A stretch of 13,059 nt of DNA from DASXMX01 sp036794395 (lineage in GTDB: Bacteria > Planctomycetota > Phycisphaerae > Tepidisphaerales > Tepidisphaeraceae). How positions within the stretch are numbered: the first letter of the stretch is position 1; each line of letters opens with the position of its first letter. Positions 1-6,629 of this stretch are shown here, piece after piece. The notes under the pieces were generated by a model. That model searched no databases, was not told the origin of the DNA, and saw nothing but the letters and a program-made list of their open reading frames with translations. Both the position numbers and the translations under genes were made by a program. The DNA lies in the NCBI GenBank assembly GCA_036794395.1, contig DAIRGS010000202.1, positions 1 to 13,059 of the forward strand, given 5' to 3'.

Positions 1-42
1 CTGGAAGTCATTGGTCTAAACATGACTGCGCCTCTTCTCTAC

Positions 43-131
43 TCGACGTTAAAATCTCTTCGGCATTTCTCTTTGCATTTCCATTTCCTCCGTGTTCTCC
101 GTGCCTTGTGGTGAATCCTCTGCGCCTTGGT
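43..131 (-). repeat. Dispersed CACGGAGAACACGGAGG-type repeat
   Basis: Read on the minus strand this stretch has the period-like pattern ACCACAAGGCACGGAGAAC followed by ACGGAGGAAATGG and an A-rich tail with GCAAAGAG. It is the same style of repeat as at 3161-3210 and 9104-9194. Such elements are scattered between genes in many planctomycete and other environmental genomes. It fills the space downstream of the flippase gene; no gene is visible in 1-141. Confidence 0.6.
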
Positions 132-141
132 CAATCATCTG

Positions 142-1548
142 CTATTCCTGCACCAGCGGAACTGATTCAATCGATTCGACATCCACGCCGCTCCGCAATA
201 CCCGCATCACATACCAGGGCATCCAGATTCCGCATCGCGCCACGACGGCCACTACCGTTCCCAGAACAATTCCCCGAAGCCCCCAGTGGAACCGAGTGAC
301 GAAAATGTAGCTACAGACAACATTCGTCACACCCGCAATCAAAACCGCCGCCGTGAACGGCCACACCTTTCCCACCGCCAGCAGAATCGATCGCCCAACC
401 ATGCTGCTCCCCCCAAGCGTTGTACAGATCAACAGCACCGGCAAGATCCGTTGCGTCTCGGGCATCGGATTCCCCAACCACAATCGAAAAATCCAGGGCG
501 ACGCTACCCACGCCAAAAGCGATGTACCCGCTAACAGCCCCAAGCTACTCAACGATCCCACCACATAATATCGCCGGACCGTCGCTGCATCCCCTTGCGC
601 ATGAGCCACCGCCGCCCGCGGTAGCATCACTGATGACAATCCACTGACCAGCAGCAACAACGCCCCGTCAATCTGAAGTGCCGGCGCGTAACTGGCGATA
701 TCGAGGGGCGACAGGAGATGATCGATCAGTATGTAGTCGGTCGGGGCGTACAAGTAGTCGGCGAGCTGCGCAAGCACCACGAGTAGTCCGTAGCCAAGCA
801 ATCGTTTTATGATTGCCGCGTTCCACAGTGCGGGCCGCGGCACGTGTACGTTTGTTTCGCGCGCCGCGCCGTTCAGGCGGAGCATGAAGGCGATGGTCCC
901 GGATATTGCATACCACCATGCGGTGCCGAGCAACGCACCCTCGTTATGGCGCGAAGTGCAGATCAAGACGACGCCCGCAGTCCAAAGAACGTCACCGACG
1001 GCTACAAAGATGTTGTCTTTGACGATTCGCGATCGAACTTGAAGCACCGCGCCCGGAACGTCGCCCATCAGTCGGAGCAGCGTTCCAATGCCGATGAAGC
1101 ATGTCACTTCGCCCAGATCGCCGAGATTGCTTGGCACATGGAACACATGTTCAAACTGGGAGGCGAAAACTACCGCGGCCGCCATGCCGATTGCAAAGAG
1201 GGTCAATGCAATTAGTAAGGCATTGGCGTAAATCGTCGATAAAGTGAGTTCAAATCGTTCGGGGGCAAAATATGAGAGTGTATGGTCGCTGCTCGATTGC
1301 GGCGTGTTGGGTGAGTGCGTGGGTGGCGCCTGCGACGCCTCATGAATCAGGGCCGGGGCGAGGCCCAAGGAAATGTAATTGAGCAGTCCAATCGTCCCCC
1401 GGATCAGCGCCAGCATAGCAAACGATGCCGGCCCCAGAAATCGAAATACCAGCGCTGAGGCGATGACCCAGCTTCCGATTTTCGCGGCGGTTGCGATATA
1501 CGCGCTGAAAATATCCCGGCGAAGAGAGGCCGGTCGGGCTGCGCTCAT
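142..1548 (-). CDS. Wzx/MOP-type polysaccharide flippase
   Basis: A 468-residue polytopic membrane protein with about 12 or more hydrophobic segments spread along its whole length, of the usual size for MOP/MATE-superfamily polysaccharide transporters. The N-terminus (SLRRDIFSAYIATAAKIGSW, then a FRFLGPASFAMLALI-like second helix) and the middle segment around DYILIDHLLSPLDIASYAPA match the flippase pattern of a first helix pair followed by a conserved central half-repeat. The predicted role is to flip lipid-linked saccharides across the inner membrane for cell-surface or exopolysaccharide assembly. The frame stays open further upstream, but ATG at 1548 is chosen because its ATGA overlaps the stop of the 47-residue gene at 1545-1688, implying translational coupling. 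It is the last gene of a three-gene operon with the GT87 enzyme. The substrate cannot be told from sequence. Confidence 0.85.
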   Translation of the reverse strand: MSAARPASLRRDIFSAYIATAAKIGSWVIASALVFRFLGPASFAMLALIRGTIGLLNYISLGLAPALIHEASQAPPTHSPNTPQSSSDHTLSYFAPERFELTLSTIYANALLIALTLFAIGMAAAVVFASQFEHVFHVPSNLGDLGEVTCFIGIGTLLRLMGDVPGAVLQVRSRIVKDNIFVAVGDVLWTAGVVLICTSRHNEGALLGTAWWYAISGTIAFMLRLNGAARETNVHVPRPALWNAAIIKRLLGYGLLVVLAQLADYLYAPTDYILIDHLLSPLDIASYAPALQIDGALLLLVSGLSSVMLPRAAVAHAQGDAATVRRYYVVGSLSSLGLLAGTSLLAWVASPWIFRLWLGNPMPETQRILPVLLICTTLGGSSMVGRSILLAVGKVWPFTAAVLIAGVTNVVCSYIFVTRFHWGLRGIVLGTVVAVVARCGIWMPWYVMRVLRSGVDVESIESVPLVQE

Positions 1549-1688
1549 GGCACCGTTGTCGGCAGGGTGGCGGCGTTGCCTGGGGGAGCCGACGCGGCTC
1601 CGTCTGGGTGCTTCGACTCCCAGTGCCACCACGCAATCCCTATCAGCAATAGAACGATCGCCAGCCACTGCCAGAAGTTCAGTTTCAT
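1545..1688 (-). CDS. 47-residue single-span membrane protein
   Basis: A small open frame between the glycosyltransferase and the flippase. The product begins MKLNFWQWLAIVLLLIGIAW: a short polar start and one Trp-rich transmembrane helix (about residues 5-22). A charged WHWESKHPDG segment and an Ala/Pro/Thr-rich tail ending TTVP follow. ATG at 1688 is preceded by AAAGGA with about 9 bases between it and the start, a good ribosome-binding site. The stop TGA overlaps the flippase start in an ATGA, and only 25 bases separate it from the upstream glycosyltransferase. This tight packing is the main reason to believe it is translated. Function unknown; it may be a small accessory subunit of the flippase or of the glycan-assembly complex (inference). 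Confidence 0.65.
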   Translation of the reverse strand: MKLNFWQWLAIVLLLIGIAWWHWESKHPDGAASAPPGNAATLPTTVP

Positions 1689-1713
1689 CGGTGCCGGTCC
1701 TTTCCCAGAAGCC

Positions 1714-3051
1714 TCATGCCGCCGCGGCCATGGGCTGCGGATCGTGATTGATTATCGCATAATCCCGGGCATCCCGCGCCATGCAGCGCGTGATGGTCAT
1801 GCCGGCCAGCATTGCCATGAATGCTGCCGCGAAGTTGATTCGGGTTGGGCCGGAGATGCCTGGATTCAGGTACAGGACCACAAAGAGCGCTACCCAGGTC
1901 GTGAAGAGCAGTTTGTCCCCACCCAGCGGCGCCCGGCCCGCTTCAATCCACTCGCGGGCTATTAGCACCGCCGGCACGGCCAGGAGCAGCAGATCGTAAT
2001 CCATGTAATAAGGCATCAGCAGCGGCATCGCGGCGATGGTCGCGGCGATCAGCCGATCGGGGGATCGCGTTTCTATTATGCGCCAAAGGTAGGCCCACAC
2101 GGCCACACTCAGCGTCGCCAGACCGATGGCCACAACGACTCCGGTCAGCACCTTGACCGCGATCCAATCCGCGCCGCCGAGGTGGCCTTGGATCAGCAAC
2201 CGCCAGAACCCCCGGAGGGTCACTTGTCTTCCCCAGTTGTAAGCGGGACGGCTCTGAATTTCCTGAGTCGCGAAGGGCAGGCGATGCAGGTAAGCCGTGA
2301 GGGTGCCGGGCCACTTCGCGAGGGTCAGGAGCAGCAACGCGCCACCTGATATCCCGCAGCCAACCGCAACCCGCCAGCCGCGCGTTACGCAAAACATTCC
2401 AGCGATGACCAGCGCCAGTTGCGGCTTGTAAAACAGCAGCCCGCAGAGCATTCCTCCGAGTACCGTCCACCCCTTCCCGTCGGCGCGCCAGCACGCCACT
2501 ACCCCACATACCAGCAGCAACGAAACGCACGTATTTTGCAAATGGCAGATCGATTGCCAGAACGGCATCGAGATCAGCAACCCAAGCGGCACCAGCCCCC
2601 AGACCCGCCAATCCACCCCGCGCGGCAACATGCCTACTAGCAGCGCGATGGCGCCTGCGACGCAGATCAGGTTAATTCCGAGCCAAACCGCGGCGGCGGT
2701 TCGGTAGGGGAGCGCCGAGAGGGGTGCGTAGGCGGCGGCGAAGAAGGGGGGATTAAGATAAGGCCCGCAGAACGGGAGCGGTTCGAGTTTCGCCTCGGCC
2801 ACCACGCGCCGTTCGACTTGGGCAACCGCGGCTTCGTTGTAAACGTTAATCGCACGGCCCTCGCGCACGAGCGTTCCGGCGGCATAGGCGGGGACAAAAT
2901 CTCCGCCGAGGCTCATCAGTTTGGATCCATCTCCGTTGCGCGCGGTTGCCAGCATGACGACAGCGGTCGCCACGACGAGGCCGAGCCCAGTTCCGCCGAG
3001 CCACAGGCGATGACGTAATGGATGGGGGTGCGGTCGGATCGGCAGTTGCAT
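1714..3051 (-). CDS. GT87 (DUF2029) family membrane glycosyltransferase
   Basis: A 445-residue polytopic membrane protein. The N-terminal part after the first helix has GGDFVPAYAAGTLVREGRAI (Asp about residue 51), followed by a Tyr-Asn and later YLNPPFFAAAYAPLSALPY. This arrangement is typical of GT87/DUF2029 GT-C-fold enzymes such as polyprenol-phosphate-mannose-dependent mannosyltransferases. At least eight further hydrophobic helices follow. It probably transfers a sugar from a lipid-phosphate donor on the outer face of the inner membrane. ATG at 3051 is preferred, leaving a short basic N-terminus (MQLPIRPHPHPLRHR) before the first helix. A TTG 60 bases upstream (3111) is an alternative, but its GGAGG lies too close. 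It is the first gene of the minus-strand operon with the 47-residue protein and flippase. Donor and acceptor are unknown. Confidence 0.75.
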   Translation of the reverse strand: MQLPIRPHPHPLRHRLWLGGTGLGLVVATAVVMLATARNGDGSKLMSLGGDFVPAYAAGTLVREGRAINVYNEAAVAQVERRVVAEAKLEPLPFCGPYLNPPFFAAAYAPLSALPYRTAAAVWLGINLICVAGAIALLVGMLPRGVDWRVWGLVPLGLLISMPFWQSICHLQNTCVSLLLVCGVVACWRADGKGWTVLGGMLCGLLFYKPQLALVIAGMFCVTRGWRVAVGCGISGGALLLLTLAKWPGTLTAYLHRLPFATQEIQSRPAYNWGRQVTLRGFWRLLIQGHLGGADWIAVKVLTGVVVAIGLATLSVAVWAYLWRIIETRSPDRLIAATIAAMPLLMPYYMDYDLLLLAVPAVLIAREWIEAGRAPLGGDKLLFTTWVALFVVLYLNPGISGPTRINFAAAFMAMLAGMTITRCMARDARDYAIINHDPQPMAAAA

Positions 3052-3160
3052 TCTCTGGATATCGGCGCAACCATTGTTCGGGCGTCGGCCTAAAGGGGTT
3101 ACCGGACCCAACCCCTCCCACCGGCCCCGGGTCGGCGGGGTTCTGGCGGGGAAAAAGATG

Positions 3161-3210
3161 TTTCACCGCGGAGTCGCAGAGATCGCGGAGGAAACAGGGA
3201 AAAAAGGCAA
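3161..3210 (+). repeat. Dispersed CGCGGAGTCGCAGAGATCGC-type repeat
   Basis: TTTCACCGCGGAGTCGCAGA followed by GATCGCGGAGGAAACAGGG and an A-rich GGCAAAG tail. This is a second, diverged member of the CACAGAGG-like repeat family also seen at 43-131 (opposite strand) and 9104-9194. It lies in the 275-base space between the divergent GT87 gene and the DoxX gene. No clear promoter pair stands out elsewhere in that space. Confidence 0.55.
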
Positions 3211-3326
3211 AGTGAGGCCTGCGGGTTCTCCGAGTTTAGATGAAGACGCGTACCGCCACTAAATTCTCCGCGTGCTTTTCATCCTGGCGGCGAATCATCT
3301 GGATTGAACAAATTGAGGAATAAATC

Positions 3327-3743
3327 ATGGCTTCAGGATCATCATCCAATCGCACCTCCGTGGACGTTTCGCTGCTGCTTATGCGAATGATCGCCGGCGC
3401 TATTTTTGCGGCACACGGCTCGCAAAAGCTTTTTGGCACATTCCATGGGCCGGGGCTGTCGGCGTGGATCGGGATGATGGGGGTGATCGGATACCCGGTG
3501 GCCATTGGGGAGTTCTTTGGAGGCATTGGTCTGTTCTTTGGGTTTCTGACGCGGTTCTCGGCGGCGTCGATTATTTTGATCATGCTGGGGGCGATCTCGA
3601 TGGTTCATTTCAAGAACGGGTTCTTTCTGGAAAAGGGCGGGTTTGAATACCCCTTGGCGTTGATTGGGCTGTTGCTGCCGATTTTGATTGCGGGGCCGGG
3701 GAAGTATACGGTGGGGGTGAAATTGCCGGGGGCGCTTAGGTAA
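3327..3743 (+). CDS. DoxX family membrane protein
   Basis: A 138-residue protein with four hydrophobic segments. The DoxX signature is clear: LLLMRMIAGAIFAAHGSQKL near residues 16-35, then GYPVAIGEFFGGIGLFFGFLTRF, an ALGAISMVHFKNGFF-like third region, and a final short helix ending GPGKYTVG. The length is normal for DoxX/DoxD-like inner-membrane proteins. These are named after the thiosulfate:quinone oxidoreductase subunit of Acidianus, but in most bacteria they have no firmly assigned reaction. GAGGAA lies 6 bases before ATG 3327, a strong ribosome-binding site. It is transcribed away from the glycan operon and seems to be a single-gene unit. The assignment to the family is firm; the function is open. 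Confidence 0.88.
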   Translation: MASGSSSNRTSVDVSLLLMRMIAGAIFAAHGSQKLFGTFHGPGLSAWIGMMGVIGYPVAIGEFFGGIGLFFGFLTRFSAASIILIMLGAISMVHFKNGFFLEKGGFEYPLALIGLLLPILIAGPGKYTVGVKLPGALR

Positions 3744-3770
3744 TTGACAATTGACAATGGACAATTGACA
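3742..3770 (+). repeat. Tandem AATTGACA short repeat
   Basis: Directly at the DoxX stop codon the sequence reads AATTGACAATTGACAATGG followed by ACAATTGACA: three near-copies of an 8- to 11-base unit. Elements of this (ATTGACA)n kind occur as dispersed intergenic repeats in several bacterial groups. No terminator with a T-run is seen here. Confidence 0.6.
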
Positions 3771-3804
3771 GCGAGGAGATTCGTAGGGGCATGACTTGGG
3801 GCGA

Positions 3805-4021
3805 ATGCGACGAAGGTGGGAAGTGTCGCAAAACGTCGCATTGATGTTCGTAAATGTGTCGCAAGATGATTGTTTTGAATTACTTATGATTTGAATTTAA
3901 TGGTGAAAAAATGCGACACTGGGGTCGGGGAAATGCGGCAGATGTCGCATGAGGGCGGTTTTTGGGGCGGGAATGGGGGTGATTTGCGACGGTGTCGCAT
4001 CAGTGTCGCGTGAATGTCGCA
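3805..4021. repeat. Cluster of TGTCGCA heptamers
   Basis: In 217 bases without a gene there are six exact TGTCGCA heptamers on either strand (3824, 3857, 3912 reverse, 3943, 3993, 4015) and four with one mismatch (3806 reverse, 3834, 3985 reverse, 4004). The last three lie at an exact 11-base step: TGTCGCATCAG, TGTCGCGTGAA, TGTCGCATCGG. The pair at 3824 and 3834 is 10 bases apart. An A+T-rich stretch (about 3851-3911) lies between oppositely oriented copies. The phasing on one helical face suggests a tandem protein-binding array, but a decayed dispersed repeat is possible. Confidence 0.6.
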
Positions 4022-4075
4022 TCGGGGTTGCACGGGTTTGGAGGGGAGCACCTCCGGGCGAACATCGATCGAAAT

Positions 4076-4142
4076 CGCCCCGCGAGCGGGGCGGCTAACC
4101 GGACGAAGGAAGGGGCGGGGGGTTTATGGGGTTTTGAGAAAT
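4076..4142 (-). repeat. Direct repeat, copy 1 (hairpin plus Vsr-like 3' tail)
   Basis: This matches 4785-4859 with only scattered substitutions and two small indels. It contains the hairpin CCCCGCGAGCGGGG, then GGCTAACCGGACGAAGGA, AGGGGCGG and TTTATGGGG. On the minus strand the distal end reads TTT CTC AAA ACC CCA TAA (FLKTP, stop), parallel to the end of the Vsr fragment in copy 2. It lies 62 bases before the GyrI-like start. It could be a dispersed repeat with its own hairpin or the 3' end of a second lost vsr-type gene. Confidence 0.75.
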
Positions 4143-4204
4143 GTGTGGGGTTGAAATGTGTGGGTGAATTGACGGGGCGGAGTTTGTGCGGATAGTTGCT
4201 ATTT

Positions 4205-4672
4205 ATGAGTTACACGGTTCGAGTTGAGCGGGTTGTTAGCGGGCCTATTGCGGTGGTGCGGCGTCGGGTTGCGCAGCGGGAGTTGCCCAAGGTGATACCC
4301 GAGGCGTGTGGGTTGGTTTGGAACGCGGTGAAGGCGGCGGGGGTGACGGATGCCGGGCGGCATGTGGCGATTTACCGAGACTGCGGGGGCGGGCTGCTCG
4401 ACATTGAAGTGGGGGTGGAAGTGGGCAGCGCGTTTGGCGGGCGGGACGAGGTGGTGGGCTCGATCACGCCCGCGGGCGAAGCGGCGACGGTGACGCATTT
4501 CGGACCCTACCAAAAACTCCGCGAAGCAAATGAGGCGATCCGGCAATGGTGCGCGGCGCAGGGGCGGATTCGTGCCGGGGTCAGCTGGGAGATCTATGGG
4601 CATTGGGTGGATGAGTGGAATAACGATCCGTCGAAGATTCGGACGGATGTGTTTTATTTGTTGAAGAATTAG
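4205..4672 (+). CDS. GyrI-like / effector-binding domain protein
   Basis: A 155-residue free-standing GyrI-like (AraC-type effector-binding, SOUL-fold) domain. It starts with the strand YTVRVERVVSGPIAVVRRRV, typical of the family. The two-fold pattern follows: an ITPAGEAATVTHFGPYQKLREA segment (the usual G...A...HxGPY.L motif before the second helix) and WEIYGHWVDEWNNDPSKIRT ending in DVFYLL. Such domains bind small hydrophobic ligands; stand-alone versions include the gyrase inhibitor SbmC and, by later work, hydrolases of reactive compounds. The frame is open to a TTG at 4196, but ATG 4205 is the natural start. No strong ribosome-binding site is visible (GGATAG lies about 10 bases upstream). 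It is a single gene enclosed by two direct repeats (4076-4142 and 4785-4859). The ligand is unknown. Confidence 0.82.
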   Translation: MSYTVRVERVVSGPIAVVRRRVAQRELPKVIPEACGLVWNAVKAAGVTDAGRHVAIYRDCGGGLLDIEVGVEVGSAFGGRDEVVGSITPAGEAATVTHFGPYQKLREANEAIRQWCAAQGRIRAGVSWEIYGHWVDEWNNDPSKIRTDVFYLLKN

Positions 4673-4784
4673 AGCTGTGGTGACGCGCGCTTGGGGCAGA
4701 TTCGTTTGCATTCGTAAGTGAATATTGGTGATTTTTTTTACATCCTACCTGGCGTCTTGCGCGAGGTTGGACGCGGGGATTTCG

Positions 4785-4859
4785 CGCCCCGCAAGCGGGA
4801 CGGCTAACCGGACAAAGGAAGGGGCGGCGGGGTTTATGGTGTGGGGTCTTTTAGAAATG
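4785..4859 (-). repeat. Direct repeat, copy 2 (overlaps Vsr fragment end)
   Basis: Second copy of the element at 4076-4142, in the same orientation and about 709 bases downstream. It has the hairpin CCCCGCAAGCGGG, GGCTAACCGGACAAAGGA, AGGGGCGG and TTTATGG. Its distal end encodes the last residues (AFLKDPTP, stop) of the Vsr fragment on the minus strand, so the element covers the 3' end of that former gene plus a hairpin downstream of it. The two copies bracket the GyrI-like gene. Confidence 0.75.
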
Positions 4860-4998
4860 CGTGGAGGATCCTCGTAAGGCGGGCGGGGTTCTTGGTCTGG
4901 CATTCCCAGATGATGAGGACGCGCCAGCCTTGACGCTGGAGCCGGCGGCGGGTCTGGCGGTCGCGGGTGGCGTTGTGGCGCGGGCGCGGGACGACAGT
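4834..4998 (-). pseudogene. vsr: Vsr mismatch endonuclease, C-terminal fragment
   Basis: Fifty-four codons with no start codon, lying in the same frame as, and directly behind, the TAG stop of the HNH gene. The translation contains HNATRDRQTRRRLQRQ, then GWRVLIIWECQTKNPARL (GWRVLIIWEC at 4900-4929), then LTRILHAFLKDPTP and TAA. The pattern N..RD......L...GWRVL..WEC....... L....FL is the C-terminal half of Vsr proteins (E. coli Vsr has GWRVLRVWEC). Intact Vsr nicks DNA 5' of T in T:G mismatches made by deamination of 5-methylcytosine. The N-terminal catalytic part (PEQRS.NM..I, the GCFWH region) is absent. It is evidence that a cytosine methyltransferase-Vsr pair once stood here. DUF559-type nucleases share a similar ending and are the alternative. 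Confidence 0.7.
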
Positions 4999-5622
4999 CT
5001 ACGGCGCAGGTTGGCGGGGTCGCGCTTCGGTGGCGTCGTGTGCCTCTTTGATCTTCGCTTTCAAGCGATCGGCCAGCAATTGGCTGTCTTTGAGCGCATT
5101 GACCATCTTTTCATAGTCGGCCCAGTATTCGCGCCAGAGTTCTGGACCGAGAATTTCTTCAAAGTTGACGGGTTGGACATCTTTCCAAGCTTCATAGGCT
5201 TTGAGGTGTTCGATGCGTTGCTCCAGGCCCGGCGTTCCTCGCTTTCGGGGGCACAAATCGGCATTGCCGTTCATCCAGGTCAGCCAGTTGGAGTTTCCCT
5301 TGGATTGATTGCATTTCCCGCAAGAAGGCACGAGGTTCGCGATTTCTGAAATGTATCCTGTCGGGCGGAGTCGCAAGACGAGCGGCCGAAGGTGATCCCA
5401 TTCGGAAGAGGGATCGCCGCAGTAAACGCATCGGACATTGTCGGGCTCCATTCCGCGGATCTTTAGCGCCTGATCGATCTCATCGAGCGTCGGCGGAATA
5501 ACGGGAATTAATGAGTTCACGAATGCGTTGGTGATGCTCGATTTCCTCGAAACCATCGTCTGGACCGATGGCATTCGAAACGCAGTAGCCAACAGCTTCG
5601 CCCGTTCGCCTTCGAGGCTCAT
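4999..5622 (-). CDS. HNH endonuclease
   Basis: A 207-residue protein with an HNH/beta-beta-alpha-metal fold in its centre. It has a zinc-binding CVYCG (Cys65, Cys68), the first catalytic motif WDHLRPL (Asp76-His77), NLVPSCGKCNQSKG (Asn96, Cys101, Cys104, Asn105), and a Lys/Gly turn. The N-terminal ~60 residues are helical and unrecognised, and the C-terminus is a charged helix (AYEAWKDV.., LADRLKAKIKEA). Such stand-alone HNH proteins are often the restriction enzymes of small type II systems or homing-type nucleases. ATG 5622 overlaps the TGA of the XRE gene (ATGA), so the two are translationally coupled. The stop TAG is followed in frame by a Vsr fragment. With its XRE partner it looks like a controller-endonuclease pair, but the methyltransferase is missing. 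Function is inferred from the fold. Confidence 0.85.
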   Translation of the reverse strand: MSLEGERAKLLATAFRMPSVQTMVSRKSSITNAFVNSLIPVIPPTLDEIDQALKIRGMEPDNVRCVYCGDPSSEWDHLRPLVLRLRPTGYISEIANLVPSCGKCNQSKGNSNWLTWMNGNADLCPRKRGTPGLEQRIEHLKAYEAWKDVQPVNFEEILGPELWREYWADYEKMVNALKDSQLLADRLKAKIKEAHDATEARPRQPAP

Positions 5623-5945
5623 GATCGCCCGCCCGCGCGCGTGAGCCGCCGTTTGGGCGTCGAGCGCCTCGGGGGCAGCGCGATCGTTTCACGTTCGCGG
5701 ATTGCAGTAAATAGAAGACTGGCGACCTGGGTCGGGTCTCGATCGCACGCGGAGCAAAACCAGCCAAATTCAATGAGATCGAGCCTGCGCTCGCCGGATT
5801 CGACTTTGGCAACCCATGTGTGCGGGACCTTCAATTTCAGCGCTAGAGCGCGCTGCGACAGCCCGGCCTGGGTCCGGATCTCGTTCAACAACGAGCGAAG
5901 CAGGAGATGTTCGGGAGACCGCGTCGATTTCCGCATTGCCCCCAT
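5619..5945 (-). CDS. XRE-family helix-turn-helix regulator
   Basis: A 108-residue protein. Residues about 15-65 form a Cro/C1-type helix-turn-helix: LLNEIRTQAGLSQRALALKL for helices 1-2, then VPHTWVAKVESGERRLDLIEF for the recognition helix and helix 4, with the hallmark VESGERR. The tail after residue 85 is basic and probably disordered (PPRRSTPKRR). The size fits restriction-modification controller (C) proteins and toxin-antitoxin regulators. ATG 5945 is used; ATG 5936, just downstream, has GGGGG in front and is also possible. The stop overlaps the HNH start in an ATGA. Only 46 bases separate it from the divergent gene at 5992, so it probably controls both transcription units from that gap (inference). 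Confidence 0.85.
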   Translation of the reverse strand: MGAMRKSTRSPEHLLLRSLLNEIRTQAGLSQRALALKLKVPHTWVAKVESGERRLDLIEFGWFCSACDRDPTQVASLLFTAIRERETIALPPRRSTPKRRLTRAGGRS

Positions 5946-5964
5946 TTTCGGGACGTGCTATCAT
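5936..5964 (+). promoter_or_regulatory. Possible promoter for the 5992 gene
   Basis: TTGCCC at 5936-5941 and TATCAT at 5959-5964 are 17 bases apart on the plus strand, a sigma-70-like arrangement about 27 bases before ATG 5992. The -35 part lies inside the first codons of the divergent XRE gene. No clean palindromic operator is visible in the 46-base gap. Weak evidence from consensus match only. Confidence 0.25.
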
Positions 5965-5991
5965 GCTGCCAAAATCGGTACAGAGGTGGCC

Positions 5992-6510
5992 ATGGAACTC
6001 ATGCTGACACTGAATCAACGGAATGCCCAGCTGCCGTTTGGGCGTTTGGTTAAAGAATGTGCGGAGAAGCCGAACGCGCAGATTGTGATATATTTGCTGG
6101 TGCTTGCCGCGATCGAACAGGTTTTAAATGGGGCGAAGCTGAAACGAGTCGAAGCGCGGGGATCAACCCCGAAGGAACTGATCACCGTGGGGGACTACGT
6201 GTTTGTCATCACACCCGCGGCAACTTCTGCAGGCGACGTGGAATTGTGTAAGGCCATGATCCGGCTCGGCAAGAGGGTCGTGTGGCTCGTGCAGAATGGC
6301 TGCGAGGAATCGGCTCTGAGGGGTCTGAGACGTAATCGTATTTCGCGACGAGTCGAAGTGAGAGAGATCGACTCATACCTCGCTCTTCGTACGCTTTTCA
6401 CTTCGCTGGACAATGGGATCTCCACCGAGTCCGCCGCTTTGCGCATTTTGACCCGTTGCAACGAACTTCTGACGGCGCGAAATCTTCGCATGAAGATTTC
6501 CGTGACGTAG
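5992..6510 (+). CDS. DUF4928-like protein, C-terminal half only
   Basis: A 172-residue soluble protein. The frame is open far upstream, but that part overlaps the XRE gene. ATG 5992 has GAGGTGG just before it and fits the 46-base divergent gap. The order of motifs is: helix with IVIYLLVLAAIEQVLNGAKL, then RVEARGSTPKELITVGDYVF, a VITPAA turn, helix ELCKAMIRLGK, strand RVVWLVQ, EVREIDSYLALRTLF, and a final RCNELLTARNLRMKI helix-strand. From memory this follows the C-terminal half of DUF4928 proteins, which occur beside methyltransferases and Vsr in restriction loci (GAKL...HG.STA....GDF...IHVTTAP...). That match is my recollection, not an alignment. The position beside XRE-HNH-vsr agrees with it. 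Biochemical role unknown; the half-length suggests a truncated or minimal version. Confidence 0.5.
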   Translation: MELMLTLNQRNAQLPFGRLVKECAEKPNAQIVIYLLVLAAIEQVLNGAKLKRVEARGSTPKELITVGDYVFVITPAATSAGDVELCKAMIRLGKRVVWLVQNGCEESALRGLRRNRISRRVEVREIDSYLALRTLFTSLDNGISTESAALRILTRCNELLTARNLRMKISVT

Positions 6511-6629
6511 TAATGGCGGGGTGAGTTGCTATTGAGCACAAATCTGGCAGCGCAGCAACGCAATTGAGGAGGTCGGGGCACCGCGAGTCGATTAAAGCGA
6601 TAGAAAGTGCGCATCTTAATCAGCGAAGT

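Noticed and set aside
3805..4025. TGTCGCA cluster as a CRISPR array
   Set aside because: The units are 7 bases, on both strands and irregularly spaced overall; no repeat-spacer structure or cas gene.
4690..4740. T-run at 4732-4739 as a terminator of the GyrI-like gene
   Set aside because: No stable G+C-rich stem precedes the T-run; only a weak ATTC/GAAT pairing is possible.
4861..5349. Plus-strand open frame of 162 codons
   Set aside because: It lies opposite the HNH gene and Vsr fragment, which carry recognisable motifs on the minus strand.
5641..5991. Upstream extension of the DUF4928-like frame
   Set aside because: It runs through the XRE gene on the opposite strand; ATG 5992 has a good ribosome-binding site.
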